A DNA stretch of 19,287 nucleotides from Chitinophagaceae bacterium (GTDB lineage Bacteria > Bacteroidota > Bacteroidia > Chitinophagales > Chitinophagaceae), in NCBI GenBank assembly GCA_947468255.1, contig CANIMM010000027.1, positions 1 to 19,287 of the forward strand, given 5' to 3'. A program made the translations under genes and the position numbers. Each line of letters starts with the position of its first letter. The stretch's first letter is position 1. Under the pieces are notes generated by a model that was not told the origin of the DNA, searched no databases, and saw nothing but the letters and a program-made list of their open reading frames with translations. Positions 8,232 to 16,652 of the stretch are shown piece by piece.

Positions 8232-8239
8232 TAGTTTTG
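8210..8239 (+). promoter_or_regulatory. Promoter of the tetR-efflux operon
   Basis: TTG at 8210-8212 and TAGTTTTG at 8232-8239 match the Bacteroidota -33 and -7 elements, with exactly 19 bases between them. The -7 box ends only 9 bases before the tetR ATG at 8249, so the transcript should have almost no leader. Confidence 0.65.
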
Positions 8240-8248
8240 CCCTTTATT

Positions 8249-8890
8249 ATGTCAGATTTAGCACCCGCAGTTAGAATTAAAGAAAAAGCGCATGCCCTTT
8301 TTATGCAATATGGCCTCCGTAGTGTCAGCATGGATGATATTGCCAGCAGTTTGGGTATGAGCAAGAAGACGATTTACCAATACTTTGCCGATAAGGACGA
8401 CCTAGTTTTGGCGGTAATCAGCGAAGAGCTGGAGCGTAATGAAAGTGTTTGTGAGCAATATCAGCAATCTTCTATCAATGCGGTGCATGAAATTTTTCTT
8501 GCACTAGATATGGTAGTGGCTTTATTTAGTGCTATGAATCCTTCCTTGATTCACGATATGCACAAGTACCATCCAAAAGCCTTTCTTAAATTTCAACAGT
8601 ACAAAGACGACTATATATATTCTACCATCCGTGAAAATATGCAAAGGGGTATCCAGGAAGGTCTTTACCGCGAGGGTATCAATTTAGACATTCTGGCAAG
8701 ATATCGGCTCGAAAGCATTATGCTTCCTTTCAACCCCGAATTTCATAACAAACTAAAATTCAACCTTGCCCAAATAGAGGAAGAATTTATCATTCACTTC
8801 CTCTTTGGACTGGCTTCACCTAAAGGATACAAACTGATCAATCAATATCTACAAGAGCGAATTAAACCAACGAATCATGAGAAAAAATAA
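8249..8890 (+). CDS. TetR/AcrR-family transcriptional repressor of the efflux operon
   Basis: The 213-residue product is a TetR-type one-component regulator, expected to be a dimer that leaves DNA when it binds a ligand. The N-terminal DNA-binding domain is textbook: helix 1 with IKEKAHALFMQYGLRSVS, then MDDIASSLGMSKKTIYQYFADKDDL (about residues 28-52) as the helix-turn-helix with its conserved Tyr-Phe. The rest is a helical ligand domain with little family conservation, so the inducer is unknown. A TTG at 8198 would add 17 residues, but those codons overlap the promoter and operator, so the ATG at 8249 is preferred. The stop overlaps the start of the TolC-like gene by 14 bases, suggesting translational coupling. 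It most likely represses itself and the three pump genes behind it. Confidence 0.92.
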   Translation: MSDLAPAVRIKEKAHALFMQYGLRSVSMDDIASSLGMSKKTIYQYFADKDDLVLAVISEELERNESVCEQYQQSSINAVHEIFLALDMVVALFSAMNPSLIHDMHKYHPKAFLKFQQYKDDYIYSTIRENMQRGIQEGLYREGINLDILARYRLESIMLPFNPEFHNKLKFNLAQIEEEFIIHFLFGLASPKGYKLINQYLQERIKPTNHEKK

Positions 8891-10286
8891 AAGAAGCAAC
8901 GCAATACTACCCATTGTTGTTTTGCTAATGGTAGTGCAGTTATCAACGGCACAAACCAAGAATGCATTTTCGGTAAAACAGGCGGTTGATTACGGATTAA
9001 AAAATGCCGTTCAGGTAAAAAATGCGCTGATCGATATTAAGATTCAAGAACAAACCAACCGTGAAATAACCGCCGCTGCTTTTCCTCAAATTAATGGAAG
9101 CATCACTACAGTTCACTATTTCAACGTGCCGGTTCAATCTATTCCCAATTTTATAGCACCCGCAACCTATAAAGTGTTAAAAGATGAAGGGGTGAAAAAT
9201 GCAAGCGGCAATACTATCACCAGCCCCAATGGAGGAAATTTTGGCAACCTGCCACTTCAATTTGGAACACCCTGGACATCTAGCGCAGGGCTAGAATTTT
9301 CGCAACTTTTGTTTGATGGGCAGGTGTTCGTAGGACTACAGGCAAGAACTGCAGCAATGGCGCTGGCAAAAAAATCTGCAGAAGTAACGGCAGAGCAGAT
9401 TAAAGCGAATATTTATAAAATATATTACCAGTTGGTAGTGGGCAATAGTCAATTGGCCAGTTTAGAGGCTAATATTGAACGCTTCAAAAAACTGCTATTG
9501 GATACAAGGGAAATTTATAAAAATGGATTTGCAGAAAAATTAGATGTTGACAAATTGGTGGTACAACTTAATAATCTTTCTACTGAAAAGGAAAAGGTAA
9601 TGAATCAACTAACTGCTGGCAATGCAGGTCTGAAGTTTTTAATGAGTATGCCTCAAAAGGAGGAGCTAGTGCTTACTGATTCTTTAACAGAAGAAGAATT
9701 AAAATCCAATATTCTCGAAGAGAATGTTAATTATACGGATCGCAAAGAAATTCAGTTGTTTACCCTAGCGGCAAAAATGAACAGTTACAATGTTAAAAGA
9801 TATAATTTAAGCAGAATACCTACGGTGGCTGCTATTGGATCCTATTCAAAAAATGCGCAGCGAAACACATTCAATTTTTTCGATAAGGGAGATTGGTTTA
9901 CTACTTCTTTAATCGGATTAAAAATAGCGGTTCCCATTTTTGATGGTTTTGCTAGAAGGTCAAAAATCGCCAGCGCAAAATTAACACTCGAAAAATCAAA
10001 CAATAGCCTGCAACAGGCCAAGGAGTCCATGGACAATGAGGTGATCCAGGCAAGAATAAAAATGAAATCGGCTATCCTTACTGCTGATGCCCAAAAGCAA
10101 AACATACAGTTGGCAGAGGATGTTTTTAGAATAACACAAAAGAAATATGCGGAGGGATTGGGAAGCAACCAGGAAATATACAATGCCCAAACCGAATTAA
10201 AAGTGGCTCAAAATAATTATTACGGTGCTTTGTACGATGCCATTTCAGCAAAAATCGATTATTTAAAAGCAGCCGGAAAACTATAA
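8877..10286 (+). CDS. TolC-like outer membrane efflux protein
   Basis: The product has 469 residues and is the outer-membrane channel of a tripartite efflux pump. It starts with a basic stretch (RKNKR) and a signal peptide, with likely cleavage at STA/Q near residue 25. The body is the duplicated OEP domain: long heptad-rich helices from about residue 35 and again from about 260, with the repeated family hallmarks VKQAVDYGLKN near the start, a strand-like QLLFDGQVF segment, and IAVPIFDGFARRSKI in the second half. A final helix contains YAEGLGSNQEIYNAQTEL. The ATG lies inside the end of tetR (14-base overlap), and the adaptor gene follows after 80 bases. The gene order regulator, channel, adaptor, permease is a common Bacteroidota arrangement. 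Substrates are unknown. Confidence 0.93.
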   Translation: MRKNKRSNAILPIVVLLMVVQLSTAQTKNAFSVKQAVDYGLKNAVQVKNALIDIKIQEQTNREITAAAFPQINGSITTVHYFNVPVQSIPNFIAPATYKVLKDEGVKNASGNTITSPNGGNFGNLPLQFGTPWTSSAGLEFSQLLFDGQVFVGLQARTAAMALAKKSAEVTAEQIKANIYKIYYQLVVGNSQLASLEANIERFKKLLLDTREIYKNGFAEKLDVDKLVVQLNNLSTEKEKVMNQLTAGNAGLKFLMSMPQKEELVLTDSLTEEELKSNILEENVNYTDRKEIQLFTLAAKMNSYNVKRYNLSRIPTVAAIGSYSKNAQRNTFNFFDKGDWFTTSLIGLKIAVPIFDGFARRSKIASAKLTLEKSNNSLQQAKESMDNEVIQARIKMKSAILTADAQKQNIQLAEDVFRITQKKYAEGLGSNQEIYNAQTELKVAQNNYYGALYDAISAKIDYLKAAGKL

Positions 10287-10366
10287 GGAATACTTGTAAA
10301 AGAACTAGCTAAAAAGCAGCAATCAACAACGACTAATCAATTAAAAAATAAAATTAATAAAAATAG

Positions 10367-11569
10367 ATGAAGCAATATTTAGTACTCAGCTCGGCTGTAA
10401 TCATGTTATTATCTTCTTGTGGCAGCAGCAATACCAACAATGGAGTAGCATTAGGTGAGAAAAGAGCAGCACTCGAAAAATTAAAAACTGAAAAAGGAAA
10501 CTTAGATGAGCAGATAAAAAAAATGGAGGGAGAGATCAGTCTAATGGATCCAGCAAACTCCAATGCACAAAAAGCCAAGTTGATATCCGTGCAGACCTTG
10601 CAGCTTGCCAATTTTGATCATTTCATTGAATTACAAGGAAAAATTGACGCAGAAAACACCAGTATTATTACGCCAAGGGGTGCACCCGGACAGGTAAAAG
10701 CTATTTTTGTACAAAAGGGTAGCTATGTAAAAAAGGGCCAATTGCTATTGAAGCTCGATGACGCAATTGTCCGTCAGAATGTAGCGGCTGCCTTGCAGGG
10801 AATCGAAAGCATAAAGACACAATTGGCTTTCGCTAAAAACATTTACCAACGACAAAAAAATCTATGGGATCAAAACATTGGTTCTGAAGTACAGCTGATA
10901 ACAGCCAAAAACAATGTTGCAACATTAGAAAATCAATTAAAAGCTACGGAGGAAAATGTTAAAGTAATTCAAGAGCAACTTAATACTACCAATGTGGTGA
11001 GTGATGTGGATGGGGTTGCCAATGAGGTCAATATAAGAGTGGGTGAAATTTTTCAAGGGATGAGTGCCCTTGGTATGGCGCAGATTAAAATTGTAAACAA
11101 TAGCTTGCTTAAGGTGGTGGGAAATATCCCCGAAAATTATTTAGCCAATGTCTCTAAGGGAGCACCGGTTGAAACATTGGTGCAGGATCTTAACAAGACA
11201 TTTTCCGGAAAGCTGACTTTTGTGGGCGCTTCCATTGACCCATTGTCAAGAGGCTTTATTGTAGAGGCAAAACTACCTTCCGACCCTTTGATCAAACCCA
11301 ACCAAATTGCGCTCATGAAAATAAAGGATTATACAGCAGCCAGTGCCATTAGCATACCAATCAGCACTTTGCAAAACGATGAAACCGGAAAATTTGTAAT
11401 GCTGGCAAGTACGGAAGCTGGAAAGCTGGTAGCACGCAAGCGATCCGTCATCATTGGTCTCATCAACGGAGAAATGTTGGAAGTGAAGTCAGGATTAAAA
11501 GCTGGCGATGTACTGGTAACAGCTGGCTTTCAAAGTTTATATGAAGGACAGTCTTTGACAATTAAATAG
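10367..11569 (+). CDS. RND efflux periplasmic adaptor (membrane-fusion lipoprotein)
   Basis: This 400-residue adaptor should link the permease to the TolC-like channel. It carries a lipoprotein signal with lipobox LSSC and the lipidated cysteine at C18. Unusually for the general family but common in Bacteroidota, a coiled coil precedes the lipoyl half (about residues 28-62, rich in Lys/Glu heptads). The first lipoyl half-motif is at about 98-135 (PRGAPGQVKAIFVQKGSYVKKG), followed by the hairpin coiled coil and a second half-motif near 205-225 (VVSDVDGVANEVNIRVGE). Beta-barrel and membrane-proximal domains complete the chain, which ends with DVLVTAGFQSLYEGQSL. The ATG at 10367 is the only good start, and the permease gene begins 89 bases later. 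Confidence 0.93.
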   Translation: MKQYLVLSSAVIMLLSSCGSSNTNNGVALGEKRAALEKLKTEKGNLDEQIKKMEGEISLMDPANSNAQKAKLISVQTLQLANFDHFIELQGKIDAENTSIITPRGAPGQVKAIFVQKGSYVKKGQLLLKLDDAIVRQNVAAALQGIESIKTQLAFAKNIYQRQKNLWDQNIGSEVQLITAKNNVATLENQLKATEENVKVIQEQLNTTNVVSDVDGVANEVNIRVGEIFQGMSALGMAQIKIVNNSLLKVVGNIPENYLANVSKGAPVETLVQDLNKTFSGKLTFVGASIDPLSRGFIVEAKLPSDPLIKPNQIALMKIKDYTAASAISIPISTLQNDETGKFVMLASTEAGKLVARKRSVIIGLINGEMLEVKSGLKAGDVLVTAGFQSLYEGQSLTIK

Positions 11570-11658
11570 CCGTAAAATTTTTATGGGATTAATCATTGAT
11601 ATTTCTGGTCAACCCCTCAACACCCAGTTGCTTAAGGGAAAGTAATAAAATTAATTGT

Positions 11659-14600
11659 ATGAATGGATTAGACAATTTGAAGAAAAAATTTAAAGAATTT
11701 GGACCTACCACTTGGAGTATTAAAAATAAAACTTCCATTTATTTACTGACGTTATTTGTAACGATGGCAGGCGTTTACCAATTTGTAACCTTGCCCAAGG
11801 AGCAGTTTCCTGATATTGTAATTCCTACCATTTATGTGCAAACAGTTTATGTAGGCAATTCGCCCAGGGATATCGAAAACTTGGTAACCAAGCCCATCGA
11901 AAAGCAGATCAAGGGAATCACAGGAGCCAAAATAAAAAAAGTAACCAGTAGTTCTCAGCAAGATTATTCTGCTATTACAGTTGAGTTTGAAACAAGTTCA
12001 AAAACTGAAATAGCACTGCAGAAAGTGAAGGATGCCATTGATAAGGCCAAAAAGGACCTGCCAAAGGATCTTACCCAGGAGCCAACAGCGCTGGAAATTA
12101 GTTTGAGTGAGCAGCCCATCATGTATGTCAATGTAAGTGGAAAATATGATTTGGTTAGGTTAGAAAAGTATGCATCTGATCTAAAAGATAAGATAGAGGA
12201 ACTAAAGCAATTAAATCGGGTAGACCTAGTGGGGGCGCCCGAGCGGGAGTTTCAAATCAATGTAGATAATTACCGAATGCAGGCTGCCAATATAACCTAC
12301 GATGATATAGCCAATGCAGTGAGCAGAGAAAATCTGGATATCAGCGGAGGCCTTTTGGATATGGGAAATATGCGCAGAAATATTCAGTTGAAGGGGCAGT
12401 TTAAAACTGCAACGGATATTGAAAAAGTATTGGTTAGAAATACATCCGGTTATCCAATTTACCTAAAGGATATTGCTGTAATAAGAGACACGATTAAGGA
12501 GCGGGAAAGTTTTGCGCGGTTGAATGGTCAAAATGTAATCACACTGAATATAATCAAGCGTGCAGGTGAAAATTTAATTGAAACAAGTGATGGGGTTAAG
12601 GCCATTGTTAAGGAAATGCTGGAGAAGGATTTTCCGAAAGACCTGAAGGTGGTAATAACCGGCGATCAAAGTAAGCAAACCAGGACTTCCTTTCATGATC
12701 TAGTTAATTCTATTGTGATTGGGTTTATACTCGTGCTGATTATCTTGATGTTTTTTATGGGAGTTACCAATGCATTCTTTGTTGCACTGAGTGTTCCACT
12801 CAGTATGTTTGTGGCATTTATGTTTTTGCCGGCTGCGGATATGATTGTAGGCACCCATGTTACTTTAAATTTCATCGTTTTATTTGCATTGCTTTTTGGG
12901 TTGGGCATTATCGTAGATGACGCAATTGTGGTGATAGAGAATACCCATCGCATTTTTATAGAGAGCAATGGAAAAATAAATGCGCAAAATAGCGCCCGAA
13001 TGGCAGCAGGAGAAGTTTGGTTGCCTGTTTTAGCTGGAACCCTTACCACCTTAGCACCTTTTTTTCCCTTACTTTTTTGGCCGGGAATCATCGGTAAATT
13101 TATGGTCTATCTGCCGACCATGCTCATTTTTACATTGACTGCCTCACTGATAGTTGCTTTTATAATCAATCCAGTTTTTGCAGTTGATTTTATGAATCAC
13201 CCCGAGGGTGAAAAGCAATCTAAATCAGCCATTTTCCGAAAACCAATTTTTTGGGTAATTGTTGTTGTTGGGATCCTCTTCAATAGTATCGGGATGGTTC
13301 AAAATGCTTCCTTACAAGGAATTGTAACGGGTACGGACATCGTTAATCCAGGCAGCATTTATCATTTCTTCGGTAATTTATTATTGTTTTTTGCTTTGCT
13401 AATGGTGTTTAATAAATATGTATTGGATAAAGCGATTCATCGTTTTCAAAACAATGCCTTGCCTTGGATAATGGATCATTATGAAAATTTATTAAGGTGG
13501 TCATTAAATGGCTGGAGGCCGGTATACCTTTTGTTGGCAACCATTGGCCTGTTTTTTCTTTCGGTAGTGTTTTTTGGAATGCGTAAAGTACCAGTCGTGT
13601 TTTTCCCGGGCAGTGACCCTAATTTTATTTATGTTTATTTAAAGTTGCCGGTGGGTACTTCTGTAAAATATACAGACTCTGTTACCCATATTTTGGAAAG
13701 CAGGATCAATAAGGTGTTGAAGATATCAAAAGATACAAGCAATCCAATAGTGGAAAGTGTAATTACCAATGTGGCGGTTGGCGCAAGTGATCCACAATCC
13801 GGAGACAGAACTACGCGGAGCGAACTAGGGAGGGTGCAAATTTCTTTTGTAGAATTTGAAAAGCGGGATGGAAAATCAACCAAACCCTTGCTAGATGCAG
13901 TTCGGGCTGAGTTAAGGGGTATTCCTGGTACGGAAATTTCCGTAGATCAGGAAAAAAGTGGACCACCAACTGAGCCACCAGTAAATATTGAAGTGGCGAG
14001 TGAATCGTTCGATGATTTGATCAAAACATCTGTTCAGCTAAAGAACTATTTGGATTCTATTAATACGCCCGGTGTAGAGGAACTTAAGATGGATGTGGAT
14101 CTAAATAATCCTGAGATCACGCTTACGGTTGACCGCGAAAGAGCATTGATAGCAGGTGTTAGCAGTGCACAGATAGGAATGCAAATCCGATCTGCCTTAT
14201 TTGGAAAGGAGGCTTCTAAAATAAAAGAAGGAGAAGAGGAATATAAAATTCAAATCCGAAACCAACAATCACAACGCAAAAGCCTAAGTGACCTGCTCAA
14301 TATGGAAATAGTTTTTAGGGACATGGCTGCCGGCGGAATGGTAAAACGGGTACCCATTAGTAGTCTGGTAAAAGTAGACCTTACTAGTACGTTGGGAAGT
14401 GTAAAAAGGAAAAATTTAAATCGGACCATAACATTGCGATCCAATGTACTGACCGGTTATACGCCTACGGAAGTCAACAACCAGTTGACCAAACATATTG
14501 ATGGTTTTACCAAGAAGTCCGAAAATGCAAGCATCCGCCAAACGGGTGAGGGCGAACAGCAGGCGGAGACAGGTGCTTTTTTATCGAAAGCGCTGGTGAT

Positions 14601-15294
14601 TGCATTATTGTTGATTTTGTTTATCCTAGTATTGCAATTCAATTCTATCAGCAAGTCGGTTATTATCCTTACGGAGATAATTTTTAGTGTAATCGGTGTA
14701 TTGATTGGTTTTGGTATCACCAAAATGGAAGTGTCTGTAGTGATGACCGGCATTGGAATTATCGGCTTGGCAGGTATTGTTGTAAAGAACGGAATCTTAG
14801 TAATTGAATTTGCGGATGAGCTGCGATCAAGAGGAATGAAGACAAGGGAAGCTGTTATCAAAGCAGGCAAAACCCGTATCATTCCGGTATTGTTAACTGC
14901 GCTAGCCGCCATTCTTGCCCTTGTACCGCTAGCCATTGGGTTTAATGTAGATTTCGTAGAAATGTTTGCAGATTTCAACCCCCATATTTTCTTTGGTGGA
15001 GGTAATGCAAGTTTTTGGAAGCCGCTTAGCTGGACCATTATTTTCGGTTTAACTTTTGCTTTCTTTATGACCCTGATTATGGTACCAGCCATGTACCTGA
15101 TTGCAGAAAGGCTGAGAAGACCGATGCGCAGATTATTTGGAGGCAAATGGATCAGTATGCTGGGTATACCTCCCCTAACATTGCTGTTTATGCCATTGAT
15201 GTTAATCACCATGTTGAAGCATCGCAACGATGTAAAACGAAGAAAGGCAAGAGGAAACAAAGACACCGAAAAATGGAACGAAAGCTGGCTTTAA
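11659..15294 (+). CDS. RND-family efflux permease
   Basis: The inner-membrane proton-driven pump of the operon has 1211 residues from the ATG at 11659. The proton-relay residues of AcrB are kept: GLGIIVDDAIVVIEN gives D420 and D421 in TM4, and VVKNGILVIEF gives K1043 in TM10. The periplasmic porter domains follow TM1 (KEQFPDIVIPTIYVQTVYVG) and TM7 (FPGSDPNFIYVYLKLPVGTS). The protein is longer than classical pumps (about 1050 residues). Two extra hydrophobic segments lie between TM6 and TM7 (about residues 525-590), and a glycine/phenylalanine-rich insert lies between TM11 and TM12 (about 1093-1128). A TTG at 11596 would add 21 residues without family likeness, so I prefer the ATG. The export substrate is not evident. 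Confidence 0.94.
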   Translation: MNGLDNLKKKFKEFGPTTWSIKNKTSIYLLTLFVTMAGVYQFVTLPKEQFPDIVIPTIYVQTVYVGNSPRDIENLVTKPIEKQIKGITGAKIKKVTSSSQQDYSAITVEFETSSKTEIALQKVKDAIDKAKKDLPKDLTQEPTALEISLSEQPIMYVNVSGKYDLVRLEKYASDLKDKIEELKQLNRVDLVGAPEREFQINVDNYRMQAANITYDDIANAVSRENLDISGGLLDMGNMRRNIQLKGQFKTATDIEKVLVRNTSGYPIYLKDIAVIRDTIKERESFARLNGQNVITLNIIKRAGENLIETSDGVKAIVKEMLEKDFPKDLKVVITGDQSKQTRTSFHDLVNSIVIGFILVLIILMFFMGVTNAFFVALSVPLSMFVAFMFLPAADMIVGTHVTLNFIVLFALLFGLGIIVDDAIVVIENTHRIFIESNGKINAQNSARMAAGEVWLPVLAGTLTTLAPFFPLLFWPGIIGKFMVYLPTMLIFTLTASLIVAFIINPVFAVDFMNHPEGEKQSKSAIFRKPIFWVIVVVGILFNSIGMVQNASLQGIVTGTDIVNPGSIYHFFGNLLLFFALLMVFNKYVLDKAIHRFQNNALPWIMDHYENLLRWSLNGWRPVYLLLATIGLFFLSVVFFGMRKVPVVFFPGSDPNFIYVYLKLPVGTSVKYTDSVTHILESRINKVLKISKDTSNPIVESVITNVAVGASDPQSGDRTTRSELGRVQISFVEFEKRDGKSTKPLLDAVRAELRGIPGTEISVDQEKSGPPTEPPVNIEVASESFDDLIKTSVQLKNYLDSINTPGVEELKMDVDLNNPEITLTVDRERALIAGVSSAQIGMQIRSALFGKEASKIKEGEEEYKIQIRNQQSQRKSLSDLLNMEIVFRDMAAGGMVKRVPISSLVKVDLTSTLGSVKRKNLNRTITLRSNVLTGYTPTEVNNQLTKHIDGFTKKSENASIRQTGEGEQQAETGAFLSKALVIALLLILFILVLQFNSISKSVIILTEIIFSVIGVLIGFGITKMEVSVVMTGIGIIGLAGIVVKNGILVIEFADELRSRGMKTREAVIKAGKTRIIPVLLTALAAILALVPLAIGFNVDFVEMFADFNPHIFFGGGNASFWKPLSWTIIFGLTFAFFMTLIMVPAMYLIAERLRRPMRRLFGGKWISMLGIPPLTLLFMPLMLITMLKHRNDVKRRKARGNKDTEKWNESWL

Positions 15295-15319
15295 AATGCC
15301 AATAATAAATCATTCATTT

Positions 15320-15355
15320 AAATGCCGCTCTTGAATTAGGGCGGCATTTTTATTT
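15320..15355 (+). terminator. Intrinsic terminator of the efflux operon
   Basis: AAATGCCGC at 15320-15328 pairs perfectly with GCGGCATTT at 15341-15349 (9 bp), followed by a T-rich tail TTATTTT. It sits 26 bases after the permease stop and separates the efflux operon from the AIM24-like gene. Confidence 0.85.
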
Positions 15356-15396
15356 TACCAGTGCCATTTAGATAGTAACTTCACAAAAAAATTACC

Positions 15397-16191
15397 ATGA
15401 TAAGCAATCACGAAATAGACTACAAAATATATGGGGAAGAACTTCAGTTTGTAGAAATTGAATTGGATCCTAATGAAACGGCCATCGCAGAAAGTGGCGC
15501 CTTCATGATGATGGATAACGGCATAGAAATGCAAACAATATTTGGCGATGGCAGTCAGCAACAATCCGGCGGCATACTGGGAAAGCTGATGAGTGCCGGA
15601 AAGCGGTTACTCGTAGGGGAGAGTTTGTTTATGACCGCATTCACCAATGTTGGTCAAGGTAAAAAGAAGGTCAGTTTTGCTTCGCCCTATACCGGCAAGA
15701 TTATCGTATTCGACCTAAAACAGCTTGGAGGAAAGATCATTGCACAAAAAGACGCTTTTTTATGTGCAGCCAAGGGAGTCAGTATCGGAATTGAATTCCA
15801 AAGAAAATTGGGTACGGGAATTTTTGGAGGAGAGGGTTTTATAATGCAGAAACTTGAGGGGGATGGACTTGCATTTGCACATGCCGGAGGATATATTGTG
15901 GAAAGGAATTTGTTGCCAGGCGAAATTCTAAAAGTAGATACAGGATGTGTGGTAGCATATACCGCAGACATCGACTTTGATATTGAAATGGTGAGAGGGG
16001 TAAAAAACTTTATGTTTGGAGGCGAAGGTTTATTCTTTGCAGTATTAACCGGACCAGGAAAAGTTTGGTTGCAATCGCTCCCCATTAGTAGACTTGCAGG
16101 GCGTATTATGCAATATGGCGGCAGCTTCGGCAGAAAAGAAGAAGGAAGCATTCTAGGAGGGCTGGGCAATTTATTGGATGGACGGGAATAG
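15397..16191 (+). CDS. TIGR00266 / AIM24 family protein
   Basis: The 264-residue product belongs to the AIM24-like family (TIGR00266), small beta-rich proteins with a fold like the trp RNA-binding attenuation protein. Their bacterial role is not settled. Family signs are the early YKIYGEELQFVEIELDPNETAIAESGAFM, the glycine-rich LGGKIIAQKDAFLCA and FGGEGFIMQKLEGDG blocks, and the C-terminal FDIEMVRGVKNFMFGGEGLFFAVLTGPGKVW followed by LQSLPISRLA. No signal peptide or membrane segment is present, so it should be cytoplasmic or membrane-associated. The ATG at 15397 fits the family start. The gene sits between two strong terminators and is therefore probably a single-gene transcript, unrelated to the efflux operon and the ars cluster. 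Confidence 0.92.
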   Translation: MISNHEIDYKIYGEELQFVEIELDPNETAIAESGAFMMMDNGIEMQTIFGDGSQQQSGGILGKLMSAGKRLLVGESLFMTAFTNVGQGKKKVSFASPYTGKIIVFDLKQLGGKIIAQKDAFLCAAKGVSIGIEFQRKLGTGIFGGEGFIMQKLEGDGLAFAHAGGYIVERNLLPGEILKVDTGCVVAYTADIDFDIEMVRGVKNFMFGGEGLFFAVLTGPGKVWLQSLPISRLAGRIMQYGGSFGRKEEGSILGGLGNLLDGRE

Positions 16192-16221
16192 CGATTACTT
16201 TCTTTGTTTTAAGTAAAATAT

Positions 16222-16253
16222 AAAAAAAGTGCCGGGAGACCGGCACTTTTTTT
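16222..16253 (+). terminator. Strong intrinsic terminator after the AIM24-like gene
   Basis: A perfect 14-bp stem (16222-16235 with 16240-16253) has the core AGTGCCGG/CCGGCACT, flanked by seven A on the left and seven T on the right. The four-base loop GAGA fits the GNRA tetraloop class. The A and T runs make it able to work in both directions. Confidence 0.92.
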
Positions 16254-16264
16254 ATAAATAAATT

Positions 16265-16295
16265 TTGATTTGCTATTATATTAATCGTATATTTG
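16265..16295 (+). promoter_or_regulatory. Promoter of the ars cluster
   Basis: TTG at 16265-16267 and TATATTTG at 16288-16295 match the Bacteroidota -33 and -7 elements with 20 bases between them. The box ends 20 bases before the arsR ATG. It lies just after the preceding terminator, as expected for an independent operon. Confidence 0.65.
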
Positions 16296-16315
16296 CGATA
16301 TAAAATTAATACGAT
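16284..16315. promoter_or_regulatory. Candidate ArsR operator
   Basis: ATCGTAT at 16284-16290 and ATACGAT at 16309-16315 form a perfect 7+7 inverted repeat with an 18-base spacer that encloses most of the -7 box and reaches the base before the arsR start codon. A shorter dyad, ATCG (16284-16287) and CGAT (16296-16299), lies inside it. ArsR repressors usually bind imperfect dyads over their own promoter, so this is the likely autoregulatory site; the exact half-sites are uncertain. Confidence 0.5.
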
Positions 16316-16651
16316 ATGGCCATCCACAAAAAAGAAGCTTTTTCAAAAAAAGAACAGGACCTGGCTGAATTTGCAAAAGCATTGGCGCATCCAGCACGCA
16401 TTGCCATATTAAAAGTATTGGCTCAGCACAACGAGTGCATTTGTGGTGAAATCGTAGACTTGTTGCCACTGGCGCAATCCACCGTATCCCAACATTTAAA
16501 GGAACTGAAAAGTGCCGGATTAATTAACGGAGTCGTAGATGGCCCAAGGAGTTGCTATTGCATCAACTGGAAAGCCTTTGAAAAATTTAACGCCGAATTT
16601 AGTTTCCTATTCAACCACCTTAAATTAACTAAAATGCAATCTTGTTGTTAG
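16316..16651 (+). CDS. arsR: ArsR-family metalloregulator
   Basis: The 111-residue protein is a winged-helix repressor of the ArsR/SmtB family, expected to bind the ars promoter and release it when arsenite or a related metalloid binds. The winged-helix core is clear: FAKALAHPARIAILKVLAQHNEC (about 19-41), the recognition helix LAQSTVSQHLKELKSAGLI (52-70), then the wing with GPRSCYCIN. Six cysteines form three pairs: C41 and C43 in the helix before the recognition helix, where ArsR and CadC proteins often bind metal, C80 and C82 in the wing, and C110-C111 at the very end. Which of these bind arsenic is not known from sequence. It opens the arsR-arsM-arsC cluster, directly after its own promoter. 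Confidence 0.93.
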   Translation: MAIHKKEAFSKKEQDLAEFAKALAHPARIAILKVLAQHNECICGEIVDLLPLAQSTVSQHLKELKSAGLINGVVDGPRSCYCINWKAFEKFNAEFSFLFNHLKLTKMQSCC

Positions 16652-16652
16652 A

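Noticed and set aside
8198..8248. TTG start giving tetR 17 extra residues
   Set aside because: These codons overlap the -33/-7 promoter elements and the inverted repeat, and they add nothing like a TetR N-terminus. The ATG at 8249 is better.
11596..11658. TTG start giving the RND permease 21 extra residues
   Set aside because: The extra segment has no family likeness and several prolines and cysteines. The ATG at 11659 directly precedes the usual amphipathic N-terminus.
14457..15266. Long open frame on the minus strand opposite the 3' part of the RND permease
   Set aside because: It is antisense to a strongly conserved gene, has biased low-complexity composition and shows no recognisable domain.
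15687..16169. 160-codon minus-strand frame opposite the AIM24-like gene
   Set aside because: It is proline/serine-rich in a way expected from the complement of a glycine-rich gene, with no domain or promoter.
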